A stretch of DNA of 64,000 bases from Gammaproteobacteria bacterium. Its GTDB lineage: Bacteria; Pseudomonadota; Gammaproteobacteria; Steroidobacterales; XN24. A model generated the notes under the pieces. The model made no database searches. It saw nothing but the letters and a program-made list of their open reading frames with translations, and was not told the origin of the DNA. The translations under genes were made by a program, and so were the position numbers. Numbering within the stretch: position 1 is the stretch's first letter; each line of letters begins with the position of its first letter. Positions 1-9,227 of the stretch are shown here, one piece after another. Location of the stretch: NCBI GenBank assembly GCA_024640085.1, contig JAHEFR010000011.1, positions 1 through 64,000 on the forward strand. The letters run 5' to 3'.

Positions 1-36
1 CCGGATCCGACCCGTTACCGATCGCGCTGACTGGCT

Positions 37-852
37 TCAGATCGGACTGAAACCCCCTATATCCACTCCGCCGCGGCCCGCTCGGATGATGGTGCCGGCC
101 GGGACCTCCTCCCAATGGACAGTCTCACCCAGGGGCTCCGAGACCACGACGATACTTCCCGCGGGGATCGCGCCGAGGGCCGGGTCGAGTTCCTTCAGGA
201 TCTCCAGATCCGTGGCGTAGAAGAGGCTGCGTGGCGTGCCGTGGTTGGCGTAGCGCACCGCGTATATGGACTCGCCGTTTGCGGCGGCCGCGGAGAACTG
301 GAATTCTTCGTCGATGCCGTGCCGTCTCATGCGTTCCTCGATCAGCGCCACGGTCCTGGCCAGTGCGGCCGGGGGATCGTCCTCGAGCCCCAGGGTGAGC
401 GCCAGGTGGAAGATCACTTCCGAATCGGTGGTGCCCCTGATGCTGTCGAAATGCTCCGGCGCTACCTCGAATGTGAGCTCCCGGCGCAGCACATGGAATT
501 CCGGGATCAGTCCGTTGTGCTGGAACAGCCAGCGGCCGTGCCTGAACGGATGGCAGTTGCTCCTCTGCACCGCGGTCCCCGTGGTGGCACGGATGTGCGC
601 CATGAACATGCCCGACCGGATATGGGCTGCCAGGTCGCGGAAGTTCTCGTCATTCCACGCGGGCCGGATGTCGTGGAACACCCCCGGCGTCTCCAGGTGG
701 TTCGAGTACCAGCCGATGCCGAAGCCGTCGCCGTTCATGGGCTCGGCGCCCATGGTGGACCGCTCGCTCTGGACCAGCAGGGAGTGTTTCGCATCGATCA
801 GGGCGATGCTCATGGGGATGGTCGGGCCCGTGTAGGCTATCCAGCGGCACAT
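37..852 (-). CDS. Class II glutamine amidotransferase (YafJ-like)
   Basis: The 271-residue product begins MCRWIAYTG, so Cys2 becomes the N-terminal nucleophile after Met removal. This is the hallmark of Ntn-type class II glutamine amidotransferases. Further family features are the RSNCHPF segment near residue 98 and the WLFQHNG strand-turn near residue 109, which build the glutaminase pocket. There is no synthetase domain, so this is a stand-alone glutaminase domain of the YafJ/GAT type 4 family, whose physiological acceptor is generally unknown. No signal peptide, therefore cytoplasmic. It is transcribed away from the tRNA-Lys gene and has no same-strand neighbour in view. The reading frame is intact. 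The family call is secure; the substrate is not inferable. Confidence 0.88.
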   Translation of the reverse strand: MCRWIAYTGPTIPMSIALIDAKHSLLVQSERSTMGAEPMNGDGFGIGWYSNHLETPGVFHDIRPAWNDENFRDLAAHIRSGMFMAHIRATTGTAVQRSNCHPFRHGRWLFQHNGLIPEFHVLRRELTFEVAPEHFDSIRGTTDSEVIFHLALTLGLEDDPPAALARTVALIEERMRRHGIDEEFQFSAAAANGESIYAVRYANHGTPRSLFYATDLEILKELDPALGAIPAGSIVVVSEPLGETVHWEEVPAGTIIRAGRGGVDIGGFSPI

Positions 853-955
853 CAGAGGATCCTCGGTGGGGTGGGTGCGATACCGGATCCAAATATACCA
901 GCGACGTGACGATCAGCCGCCGATATCCAGGGTTTCTGCGGCTCCACGGTTCAGT

Positions 956-961
956 TAAAAT
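956..961 (+). promoter_or_regulatory. -10 element of tRNA-Lys promoter (candidate)
   Basis: TAAAAT lies 17 bases before the first base of the tRNA and matches TATAAT at five of six positions. The -35 region is not convincing (TTTCTG at 933-938, spacing 17). Confidence 0.35.
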
Positions 962-977
962 GCCCGACCCCTGCGGC

Positions 978-1052
978 GGGCCGTTAGCTCAATGGTAGAG
1001 CACCGGGCTTTTAACCCGTTGGTTGAAGGTTCGAGTCCTTCACGGCCCACCA
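978..1052 (+). tRNA. tRNA-Lys (anticodon TTT)
   Basis: A 75-base cloverleaf can be folded by hand. The acceptor stem is GGGCCGT/ACGGCCC with discriminator A at 1049 and an encoded CCA at 1050-1052. The D arm is GCTC/GAGC. The anticodon loop is CTTTTAA, giving anticodon TTT (Lys). The T arm is GAAGG-TTCGAGT-CCTTC. The outermost anticodon-stem pair (27-43) is a C-T mismatch; the other four pairs are G-C. Loop sequence and discriminator A73 fit lysine identity. Confidence 0.9.
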
Positions 1053-1201
1053 TTCCCGCCCCCCGTTTCAATGCCCCGGTGAGACGAACATCACCACGAG
1101 CCGCTCGGCCCGGTCACGCGGACCCTGTTCGGTCCGGCGCGATCGCCACGGCGGCGGTCCTCCGCAGCGACTGGTCGGCGGCCCCCATGCGGCTCGCCGG
1201 T

Positions 1202-3271
1202 TCAGCGCGTGGGCGCGGTAGCTTCCAGTTCTGTCACGATGCGGTCCGCGCCATAGACCTTCTCCAGGGCCTCCATCATCACCGCGGGATGGACGGCGAC
1301 GCCGCGATTGTCGTCGATGTCGTACCAGTAGCTGCCGGCGATGGCCTGGCGGTTGCCGTCAAAGGCGAGACCGACGATGTTCCCGCGGGCATCGACGACC
1401 GGGCTGCCGGAATTTCCGCCGGTGAGGTCCAGGGTGGCGACATAATTGACCGGGGTGTCCATATCCAGCAGGGGGCGCGTCTTCAGCCAGGTCTCGGACA
1501 GGGCGTAGGGCTCCTCGCCGGTGGCGCGCTCGTAGACGCCTTCCAGACGGGTCATGGCCGGGATGTCCCTGCCGGCCTCGCTCCAGCCCCGGACGCTGCC
1601 GTAGGTGATGCGATAGGTGAACGTGGCGTCGGGGTAGACGCTGGTGCCCATGATCTGGAAGCGGGCGTCGGCGATCGTCTCCTCGGCCTGGAGGAGGGGC
1701 GCCTCGTACTCGTCCTGGTACCGTTCCAGGAGCGCCCTGGCATCGCTATCCAGGGCTCTCATGAGCCGGATGATCGGATCCTTCGATTTCTCCACGGCAT
1801 CGATACCGCCGTCCCAGAGCTTCTTGCGCTGGGCCACGTCGTCGAGGGTGGTGTCGCGCACCAGCCGGGCGGCCATGGACTCGGGCGATTCGTTACCCAG
1901 GGTCTTGCGGACCAGGGGACTGTCGTGGCCGAGGATCTCCCGGAGTTTCTCCAGCCCAAATGTGATCCTGAGCTGTTCCAGCCGCTTGTGGATAGGCGCG
2001 GGCGAGAGCACACCCTGTTCCACCCTGGGGAGAGCGGTATCCGTGTAGCCTCTCAGGCGTTCGTCGTTGGGCTTTTCCCGTTCCACTGCCGCCCGCACCA
2101 GCTCGCGGGCATCGGTCATCAGCTTGCCCTGCAAGCCGCCCATGCGCTCCACCATAATGTAGGGTTCGTAGAAGGTCCGGTAGGAATCCAGCGCTCGCTG
2201 GATCTGGTGCCAGGCGTAGATGCCCGGGGCCAACGCTTCGTTCGCCGCGACCGCCTCCTTCAATTCCAGTTCGCCGGAGACCTTGTCCGCGATCAGTCGC
2301 GGGTCGAGCAGGGCAGCGAGTTCGTTGCGCCTGAACTTGATGCTGTTTTCGAGCCGCTTCAGATCTTCCTGGACGATCCTCCGGGCCTCCTCGTCCTGCA
2401 GGGCAAATTGCCGGTACCGGCCCCTCAGCTCGACGTAACGCATCAGCCAGCCGGGCAGAGTGACGGCGCGGAGGAATTCGTACTGGGCGACCGTGAGTTG
2501 TCGCTGGGTGCTTCCGGGATGCCCGGTGGCGAACACGGCTTCGCCCACGTTCGGGCCCTCGGAACGCCAGCCGAGGAACGACGGCGGCTGCGCAGGCTGC
2601 CCGTCCTGGTAGGCGCGGAGGAAGGCCATGTCCAGGGTCCACCTGGGGAAGCTGAAGTTGTCGGGGTCGCCGCCGAACACCCCGATGTAGACGTCCGGTG
2701 CGAACACCAGGCGTACGTCGTCGTAACGCCGGGTCTTGTAGAGAAAATACTGACCGCCGTTGTAGAGGGAGACGATCTCGCACTTCAGCATGCCTGCCGA
2801 AGCGGTCTCGCAGGCTTGCTCGAGACGGGTCCAGGTCTGCCTGCGGGCGTCGTTGGCCGCCACCTCACCGAGATTCGCGGTCGCCTCGTTCACCGCCTCC
2901 GTTACGTCCTCGATGCCCTCGAGGAAGTCGACCTGCATATTGGAGCAGGCAGCCTCCGCCCCCGGATGGGCAGCGTACAGGCCGTTTCGCCAGACGTCGT
3001 TTTCTTCGGTGGTGTGTTCGGCGAGACAGGATTCGACGCAGTGACGATTGGTCAGGATCAGCCCCTGGGGCGACACGAATGAGCCCGTGCAGCCGCCGGT
3101 GCCCGTCAGGCGCACGGTGGCCAGGCGGGTCCGGTCGAGCCAGGCCTGGTCGATTTCGATGCCGTAGGCTGCCTCGACCTTGTCGGCGGGAAAGTTGTCA
3201 GGGGTCCACATGCCTTCGTCGGCATGGACGCAGATCGGAATCAGGAACAAAAACAGCAGGATCGGTCGCAT
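1202..3271 (-). CDS. Secreted S46 family dipeptidyl-peptidase (DPP7-like)
   Basis: The 689-residue product has an N-terminal signal peptide (hydrophobic stretch ending near VHA, residues 1-17). It carries the chymotrypsin-fold triad of the S46 family: His77 in LTNRHCV, Asp214 in the segment after GDPDNFSFPRW, and Ser621 in GGNSGSP. These enzymes remove dipeptides from peptide N-termini in the periplasm. The S1 determinant after the catalytic Ser reads FDGN, with Gly at about residue 639. From family knowledge, Gly here marks DPP7-type (aliphatic/aromatic P1) specificity and Arg marks the acidic-specific DPP11. The specificity call is inference. The gene lies in the same direction as, and downstream of, the exported MBL hydrolase at 3536-5038, 264 bases away, so it may have its own promoter. 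Confidence 0.9.
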   Translation of the reverse strand: MRPILLFLFLIPICVHADEGMWTPDNFPADKVEAAYGIEIDQAWLDRTRLATVRLTGTGGCTGSFVSPQGLILTNRHCVESCLAEHTTEENDVWRNGLYAAHPGAEAACSNMQVDFLEGIEDVTEAVNEATANLGEVAANDARRQTWTRLEQACETASAGMLKCEIVSLYNGGQYFLYKTRRYDDVRLVFAPDVYIGVFGGDPDNFSFPRWTLDMAFLRAYQDGQPAQPPSFLGWRSEGPNVGEAVFATGHPGSTQRQLTVAQYEFLRAVTLPGWLMRYVELRGRYRQFALQDEEARRIVQEDLKRLENSIKFRRNELAALLDPRLIADKVSGELELKEAVAANEALAPGIYAWHQIQRALDSYRTFYEPYIMVERMGGLQGKLMTDARELVRAAVEREKPNDERLRGYTDTALPRVEQGVLSPAPIHKRLEQLRITFGLEKLREILGHDSPLVRKTLGNESPESMAARLVRDTTLDDVAQRKKLWDGGIDAVEKSKDPIIRLMRALDSDARALLERYQDEYEAPLLQAEETIADARFQIMGTSVYPDATFTYRITYGSVRGWSEAGRDIPAMTRLEGVYERATGEEPYALSETWLKTRPLLDMDTPVNYVATLDLTGGNSGSPVVDARGNIVGLAFDGNRQAIAGSYWYDIDDNRGVAVHPAVMMEALEKVYGADRIVTELEATAPTR

Positions 3272-3487
3272 GGAGGGGTCTCCGACGTCGGGGCGGGCAC
3301 CCGATTATCCGTTGCTGTGGGGTCGGAGCCAAACTGTCCCGGTCATCGGCGGGTTCAGATTCGTTCCGGGCGACCTTTTCCAATGGCGCGGGGCGCCGAT
3401 CGGGTGAATCCGTGAATGGAGCCCGGCCCTGCCGGCGTGGTCGCGATGCGCTCGACCCCGGTCAGGAGCGACCGCCGCGAAGCGGCG

Positions 3488-3518
3488 CTGCACGACCCTC
3501 GATGTGAGGGCCGTGCAG
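3488..3518 (-). terminator. Hairpin after MBL hydrolase gene (possible terminator)
   Basis: A 13-base inverted repeat (one G-T type mismatch) with loop GATGT begins 18 bases past the stop of the MBL gene on its strand. There is no T-run after it, so it may be a 3'-end stabilising hairpin or a Rho-linked element rather than a classic intrinsic terminator. Confidence 0.4.
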
Positions 3519-3535
3519 CCGCGTTGCCGGTCCGC

Positions 3536-5038
3536 TCAGTTGGCGGCGACTTGTGTCCGGGCGCGTGCTTCCAGCTCGTCCCAGGTCCCCAGCCGCCCGT
3601 GGGCATTGGCGACCGTCTCCACCTGCAGGCCGAGAGGTACGAAGTTCTGCCAGAATGTCACGAAGTTCTCATTAGCTGGGGGTATCGGGCCGGTGGGCGG
3701 AAAATTGAAGACGTCCGCGCCGTATAGGATCTTTTCGGCTGGCAGGTAGACCACGTAGTAGTCCTCCGCATGCGCATTCGGGACGCGATAAATCTCGATC
3801 CGCCGATCCCCGTCTTCGATAACCTGCTTCTCCTTCAGGGCGGTCAGCCGGGGTTCCGCCGGCGCCGCGTGAGTTGTGTTGGCGCCCGCGAAATGGCGGT
3901 CACGGACGATGCCTGCGAGATAGTTGTGGATGCTCGCGTCGGCGAGCAAGGTCGATCCCGTAGCCGCGAGGGCGTCCACGCCGTTGGTGTGGTCGCTGTG
4001 ATGGTGCGTGATCACGGAGTACTTCAGGGGCTTGCCACCGGTGAGTTCATCCAGTTGCCCGAGCTCGCCCTCGATCGCCGCCGTGCCGCCGCCTGCGTCC
4101 ACCGAGACCAGGTACTCTCCCATATCCACGTACAGATTCTGGTAGGGTCCGTTGCCGATCCAGACGCCTTCGGCCAGCTCACGGAGCTTCTGTTCCGGCG
4201 GGGGCGCCGGATCGATGGCCGGGACATCGGCGGGCAGTTCGAACATGCCGGACACGTCACCGTTGTAGCTGATCTCGACGAGCTTCGCGTCGAAGGTCTT
4301 CTGGCCTGCCATGCGCTGCCAGCGGCGCTGGGGTGTCGGGATGCCCTCGATGTCCTTGTAGTCCTCGAAGTAGCTTTCGGCCAGGGCGTCGCCGACGACG
4401 AAATCGGGAAACAGGATGTCGTAGCGGCGGATCAGGCCGGTCTCGCTATCCACGTGCACCATGTAGACCTGGCCGTTATCCCAGGCGACCGATAGCACGT
4501 CGTGGGTTCGGTCGTTGATCCGCGACTGCCCCGCCCAGGTCACGTTCTGGGCGCGCTGGTAGATTCTCGCGGCCAGCAGGGCCGGCACGACGCGGTGGAT
4601 GAAGTGGGTGTTTGGATCGATGGGCGCCGGCGGCGGAAACGAGACCATGCGGGTCAGGTCAATCTGTATGCTCTCCTCACCGTTGACGATCTGTCGCACC
4701 GGGAACTGGCCGCCGAAGGCGGCATAGAAATTTCCGGTGGCCTTGTCGTAGGCGAGCTCAGTCGTTGTCGGAACCGTATCGAAAGGCGGTCCGAGACGAC
4801 GGCTCTGGTAACGCTGGAAGATCGTGTTGTTCTCCTTGAAGTGGACCGTGTTGATCGCGGTAATCGTGTCCGCTCCTCCGTAGGCTTCGACCATGTTCGT
4901 GATCACCGGCTGGGCCCGCGCGTAGACGTCGAGGAAGACCTGGGCATTGGCCGAGGGCGCCGAGATGACACCGGCGACGGTGGCCAGCGCGATCGCTGCG
5001 AGACCACTTCGGGGCGGACGGGGGGAAGGACTCTCCAT
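3536..5038 (-). CDS. Exported metallo-beta-lactamase-fold hydrolase
   Basis: The start was set at 5038 rather than at the upstream in-frame ATG at 5239. An AGGAGAG Shine-Dalgarno sits just before it, and the protein then opens with a signal peptide (MESPSPRPPRSGLAAIALA, cleavage near SANA-Q). The mature protein of about 500 residues has an N-terminal half without recognised catalytic motifs, looking like a beta-rich lipoprotein-binding-type region. The C-terminal MBL domain contains the HxHxDH metal motif as HHHSDH, a second metal-ligand region at NAHAEDYY, and a terminal NAHGR. The substrate is unknown. It is divergent from the TonB-dependent receptor, with about 320 bases between the starts, and upstream of the S46 peptidase on the same strand. 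All three are predicted envelope proteins. Confidence 0.82.
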   Translation of the reverse strand: MESPSPRPPRSGLAAIALATVAGVISAPSANAQVFLDVYARAQPVITNMVEAYGGADTITAINTVHFKENNTIFQRYQSRRLGPPFDTVPTTTELAYDKATGNFYAAFGGQFPVRQIVNGEESIQIDLTRMVSFPPPAPIDPNTHFIHRVVPALLAARIYQRAQNVTWAGQSRINDRTHDVLSVAWDNGQVYMVHVDSETGLIRRYDILFPDFVVGDALAESYFEDYKDIEGIPTPQRRWQRMAGQKTFDAKLVEISYNGDVSGMFELPADVPAIDPAPPPEQKLRELAEGVWIGNGPYQNLYVDMGEYLVSVDAGGGTAAIEGELGQLDELTGGKPLKYSVITHHHSDHTNGVDALAATGSTLLADASIHNYLAGIVRDRHFAGANTTHAAPAEPRLTALKEKQVIEDGDRRIEIYRVPNAHAEDYYVVYLPAEKILYGADVFNFPPTGPIPPANENFVTFWQNFVPLGLQVETVANAHGRLGTWDELEARARTQVAAN

Positions 5039-5358
5039 GGGCACTCTCCTGGGGATGCGGTGTCTGTTCCCGACCGGCTCGACGGCCAGGGTGTTTCGAG
5101 CTTGACTGACGTGTCGGCGTTTTTCTCCCCGGAACCAGGACAGACGCGGTGACCCGTGCCAGCGCCGCGACGAGCGGTGGCGGAAGGAGCAGACGGGCAA
5201 GCCTACTATCGCCGGCCTGGTGCAACGCAGCATAGTCAATCGTGAATGACTGAGGTAAGTTCTACATCCAGCGGTGTAGCGGGCTGCCGGTCACTGGATG
5301 GAGTCCGGCGACACCGTATCAATGGCCGGCGCCGTGGCAAGCGGCAGGGGAGGTCGGT

Positions 5359-8160
5359 ATGGATAGCAAGGCACGTGTGCGTGCTGCGGTGAGGACGGCG
5401 CTGACGACCGTTGCGGGGATCGGCATCGGCGTCAGCGGAAGCGTGGCTCACGCCCAGGACGACGTGGCCGTGCAGCAGAAGATCACGGTCACCGGCAGCC
5501 GCATCAAGCGCGTCGACTTCGAGGGGCCCCAGCCGGTCACCGTCATCGATCGCGAGGACATCGAGCGCTCCGGCGATCTCAACGTGGCGGACGTCATCCG
5601 GCGCACTACCTACAACACCTTCGGATCACAGCGCCAGAGCGGCGGGAACAGCTCCCAGAGCGTGAACGCGGCCGACCTCCGGGGCCTCGGCGCCGACAAG
5701 ACCCTGGTGCTGGTGAACGGTCGGCGACTGGCCGGGGCGCCCACCGAGCAAGGCACGGTACAGAACCTGACCCTGATCCCGCTGGCGGCGGTAGAGCGGA
5801 TCGAGGTGCTGAGAGACGGTGCGTCGGCCATCTACGGCTCCGACGCCATTGCCGGCGTCATCAATATCATCACGCGCAAGGACTACGAGGGTATCCATCT
5901 GTCGGCCTACCAAGGGCGGCCGACCCAGAACGGGGGTGACGAAGACACCTACAGCATCACCGGCGGCGTCAGCGGCGCGAGGGGCAATATCACGTTTGCG
6001 CTCGACGCCCAGCAGCGAGATCTGGTGTACAACGCCGACCGCAGCTTTTCGGCTGAGGGCACCAGTTCTGCCGGCTATCCCGGTTCCTATTTTGCGTACC
6101 TGTCCACCGACGATCCGAGGAATCCCTTTGGCGAGTTCGTATCTCTCGGTATATTCCCGGATCCCCGCTGCCCGGCCGCATTGAACACGGATCCAACCTA
6201 TCCGGATTCTGTCAAGCAGTCCTTCGGCGGTGACCAGGGGATCTGCCGTTACAACTACACCTCCGTATCGGCCACGGAGGCGAGCAACGACACCAAGAGT
6301 TTCTTCGTCAACGCCAACTACGAGATCACCGAGCGGACCAGCTTCTACGCCCAGGGGCTGTTCAGCCACAACGACTCGTTCGGCCGTTACGCGCCGTCAC
6401 CGATCTTCGGCCTGGAGTGGTCCAAGGACGACCTGAACAATCCGACCAATCCCGCCAACCCCACCAACGCAGACGGAACCCCGTATCCCGGGCAGTCCTT
6501 CGCCTTCGATTTCGACGACGACGGGGTCAATGATTTCGAGGTGGACGGCCCCTTCGATCTTTCGGTGCTGTACCGCAATGTCCCGACAGGCCCCCGGGAC
6601 AGCACCTTCGAGGATGACCTGCTGGACTACGTCGCCGGCCTGGAGGGCTCGGTGGACTGGCTGGGCGGCACGGACTGGCAGCTCGGCGCCTACTGGAGCA
6701 AGCAGTACACCAACGATGCGAGCGTCGGTGTCGTCCTCCAGCCGGCCCTGGAAAGCGCCATACAGGAAGGCGACCTGGATATCTTCGGCGTCCAGGACAC
6801 GTCTTTCGCCAGCATCCAGGCCCAGGGCGAGGGCATCAGCTTTACGGCGACCTCGGATACGCAGTTCCGGATCACCGGCGGCAACGGCCAGGTCAATTTC
6901 GACGCGTTTCAGATCAGGAACGGGCCGGTACCCGTGGCCCTGGGATTCGAGTACCGGGACGAGGATTTCGAGGAGCAGATCGACGAACAGACCGCCGCCG
7001 GCAACAACCGGGGCGCGGCCGGGCAGGTGGTACCCGTCTCCGCGGCCCGCACCGTCAGTTCGCTGTTCGCGGAGACGGCGATCCCGGTGCTGGGCAGCGT
7101 CGAGCTGAATCTGGCGGGCCGCTACGATCGCTACAATGATTTTGGCACCACCATCAACCCCAAGGCGAGCGTGGCCTTCCGGCCCCTGGACGTGCTGCTG
7201 ATGCGGGCCAGCTACGGGCGGGGTTACCAGGCGCCGGATCTCAAGGACCTCTACGGGGCGCCGGCGGCCCGGGAGAGTTTCGGCGTCATCGATACCTGGC
7301 GCTGCGCTATGACGCCCGAGGATACCGATGGCGACGGCCGTGCGAATGTCCCACAGGACGAACTCCCCCAGGGCCATCCCTGCAATGACGAAGGGTTCAC
7401 CAACGTTTTCTCGGGAATATCGGGCGGCAACCGGAATCTTGACCCGACGAAGTCGGAACAGTGGAATCTCGGATTCGTCTGGAATCCCGTCGAGGACCTG
7501 TCGGTGGGTCTGGATTACTACAAGATCGACATCGACGACGAAATCGGGCAGCTCACCTACCAGCAGAAGCTGGACCAGGAGTATGCCCTGCGCCAGGGTG
7601 GCGAAACCGGCAACGCCGTCGGCGACGTCACCCGCACCAGCGGCGGCCGGCTGGTCACCGTCACCAGCCTGAACACGAACATTGCCACGAAAAAGACCGA
7701 GGGCCTGGATTTCGACCTCAGCTACGGGTTCTCCATGGGCCGGTTCGGGGATCTCAATACCACCCTGTACTGGACCCACGTGCTGGAGTTCGAGGAATCC
7801 GATTCTAACGATCCGCTGCAGACCGCCCACCTGGACGGCACTCTTTTTCATCCGAAGGACCGGGGTCAGCTGACCCTGTCCTGGGACATGGGGGACTACA
7901 CGGCCACCATCGTCGGCAACTATATCGGCCACCAGTCCGGCGATCCGACCTGTGCTGCAGACGATGACGAGTGCTATTTTTCGTCGTGGACGACCTGGGA
8001 CGTGCAGGTCGCCTACGCCACCCCCTGGAACGGCCAGATTACCGTTGGCGCCCGCAACGTCTTCGACCGGGATCCCTCTCACCAGAGCGACTTCTACGAC
8101 AACTATCAGCACGACGTGTTCGGGCGCGTGCCCTACGTGCGCTGGGAGCAGGATCTGTAG
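5359..8160 (+). CDS. TonB-dependent outer-membrane receptor
   Basis: 933 residues. A signal peptide ends at SVAHA-QDD. The plug domain is recognisable from ITVTGSRIKR, ADLRGLGADKTLVLVNGRR, and VERIEVLRDGASAIYGSDAIAGVINIIT. The rest is a long beta-barrel ending in RVPYVRWEQDL. A GGGGAGG Shine-Dalgarno precedes the ATG at 5359. Two acidic, calcium-loop-like inserts are visible near residues 385 (FDDDGVNDFEVDG) and 655 (DTDGDGRANV), probably in external loops. Size and plug signature match the large receptors that import peptides, oligosaccharides or siderophores. The neighbouring secreted dipeptidyl-peptidase makes peptide uptake a reasonable but unproven guess. Confidence 0.9.
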   Translation: MDSKARVRAAVRTALTTVAGIGIGVSGSVAHAQDDVAVQQKITVTGSRIKRVDFEGPQPVTVIDREDIERSGDLNVADVIRRTTYNTFGSQRQSGGNSSQSVNAADLRGLGADKTLVLVNGRRLAGAPTEQGTVQNLTLIPLAAVERIEVLRDGASAIYGSDAIAGVINIITRKDYEGIHLSAYQGRPTQNGGDEDTYSITGGVSGARGNITFALDAQQRDLVYNADRSFSAEGTSSAGYPGSYFAYLSTDDPRNPFGEFVSLGIFPDPRCPAALNTDPTYPDSVKQSFGGDQGICRYNYTSVSATEASNDTKSFFVNANYEITERTSFYAQGLFSHNDSFGRYAPSPIFGLEWSKDDLNNPTNPANPTNADGTPYPGQSFAFDFDDDGVNDFEVDGPFDLSVLYRNVPTGPRDSTFEDDLLDYVAGLEGSVDWLGGTDWQLGAYWSKQYTNDASVGVVLQPALESAIQEGDLDIFGVQDTSFASIQAQGEGISFTATSDTQFRITGGNGQVNFDAFQIRNGPVPVALGFEYRDEDFEEQIDEQTAAGNNRGAAGQVVPVSAARTVSSLFAETAIPVLGSVELNLAGRYDRYNDFGTTINPKASVAFRPLDVLLMRASYGRGYQAPDLKDLYGAPAARESFGVIDTWRCAMTPEDTDGDGRANVPQDELPQGHPCNDEGFTNVFSGISGGNRNLDPTKSEQWNLGFVWNPVEDLSVGLDYYKIDIDDEIGQLTYQQKLDQEYALRQGGETGNAVGDVTRTSGGRLVTVTSLNTNIATKKTEGLDFDLSYGFSMGRFGDLNTTLYWTHVLEFEESDSNDPLQTAHLDGTLFHPKDRGQLTLSWDMGDYTATIVGNYIGHQSGDPTCAADDDECYFSSWTTWDVQVAYATPWNGQITVGARNVFDRDPSHQSDFYDNYQHDVFGRVPYVRWEQDL

Positions 8161-8214
8161 GCGCTTGTGGACTGCAGTGCCGTCGCGCCAACCACGGTGG
8201 CAAGGACTCGGCCC

Positions 8215-8237
8215 TGCCGGGCGCCGTAGGCCCGGCA
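8215..8237. terminator. Hairpin between convergent genes
   Basis: TGCCGGGC and GCCCGGCA form a perfect 8-bp inverted repeat with a 7-base loop, in the 126-base gap between the convergent receptor and crotonase genes. No T-run is present on either side, so termination is only possible, not demonstrated. Confidence 0.35.
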
Positions 8238-8286
8238 CCGCTCCAGCGATGGTATCTGGTCACAGGGCGCCCCGCGGTAGAGAAAG

Positions 8287-9078
8287 TCAGATCTCTCCGA
8301 AGTCCCCGTGACGCCCGAGGCCCTTGGCGAAACGGTCGGCGCCGGTGACACCCTCGGCGCTTAAGGCGGCAATCCCCTCGCAGAATTCCGACCGCAAGGC
8401 CTCGTCCAGCGGTTCACCATGCAGGTCCAGGGCCGAGCGGCGGTCCGCGGCCATGCACTCGGGCGGAAATCTGGCGATATCAGCGGCGAGGCTCTCCGCG
8501 AAATCCCGTCCCCTGCCGCTGCCGACCACGTGCTCACACAAGCCGATCCGCAGGCATTCGTCCGCATCCACGCGCCGGCCGGTCAGGATCAGTTCCAGCG
8601 CCCGGCCCTGGCCGACCATCCGCGGCAGGCGCACCGTTCCTCCGTCTACCAGGGGAACACCCCAGCGGCGGCAGTAGACGCCCATGAAGGCCTGTTCTTC
8701 CATGACCCGGAAGTCGCACCACAGGGCGAGCTCCATGCCGCCTGCCACCGCTGCCCCGTTGACCGCGGCGATGACAGGCTTGGACAGGTGCAGCCGCGTG
8801 GGACCCATCGGGCCGAGAGGCGGTCCGGCGTCCCCGCCGAAGTGCAGATCGTGGAGCCAGTCCCTGGGTCCCTCTGCGAGGACCTTCAGATCGAAACCGG
8901 CGCAGAACGCCTCGCCGGCTCCCGTGAGGACCGCGACCCGGGCCTCACGGTCCCGATCGAACTCGACGAAGGCCCGGTGCAGCGCCCTAGCGGTTTCGGG
9001 GTCGACGGCGTTGCGGCCCTCGGGACGGTCCAGCACCACGGTGGTCACCGGCCCGGATCGACATATCTGGATGTTCAT
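8287..9078 (-). CDS. Enoyl-CoA hydratase/isomerase family protein (crotonase)
   Basis: The start at 9078 is chosen over the upstream ATG at 9150 because GGAGAGGTG lies directly before it and the crotonase fold then begins immediately (MNIQICRSGPVTTVVLDRP). The 263-residue protein shows the family order: RPEGRNAVD, an AFCAGFDLK oxyanion-hole segment near residue 65, and PVIAAVNGAAVAGGMELALWCDFRV near 105-130 with the second oxyanion-hole glycines. Members act on acyl-CoA thioesters as hydratases, isomerases or hydrolases. Which reaction applies cannot be told here. It is divergent from nqrA across a 397-base region containing an FNR-type palindrome, and no other beta-oxidation gene is adjacent. 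Confidence 0.85.
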   Translation of the reverse strand: MNIQICRSGPVTTVVLDRPEGRNAVDPETARALHRAFVEFDRDREARVAVLTGAGEAFCAGFDLKVLAEGPRDWLHDLHFGGDAGPPLGPMGPTRLHLSKPVIAAVNGAAVAGGMELALWCDFRVMEEQAFMGVYCRRWGVPLVDGGTVRLPRMVGQGRALELILTGRRVDADECLRIGLCEHVVGSGRGRDFAESLAADIARFPPECMAADRRSALDLHGEPLDEALRSEFCEGIAALSAEGVTGADRFAKGLGRHGDFGEI

Positions 9079-9227
9079 CTTCACCTCTCCGGTAATGCAC
9101 GGCCCCTTCCGGAATCTTAGCACCGGCCACGGCACTCCCTCTGGCCGCATCCAGGGTGGGCTTCGTCGCGCCCTGTTGTTGTTCTCCGGTAGACAGTCAC
9201 GGGAGTCACAGGCTTTTTCACCGGTAC

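Noticed and set aside
992-3082. 696-codon open frame on the + strand running through the tRNA and across the S46 gene
   Set aside because: It starts inside tRNA-Lys, is antisense to a clear peptidase with catalytic motifs, and its translation is low-complexity; it is a GC-driven shadow.
6397-8238. 613-codon frame antisense to the TonB receptor
   Set aside because: Shadow of the receptor, which has a signal peptide, plug motifs and Shine-Dalgarno.
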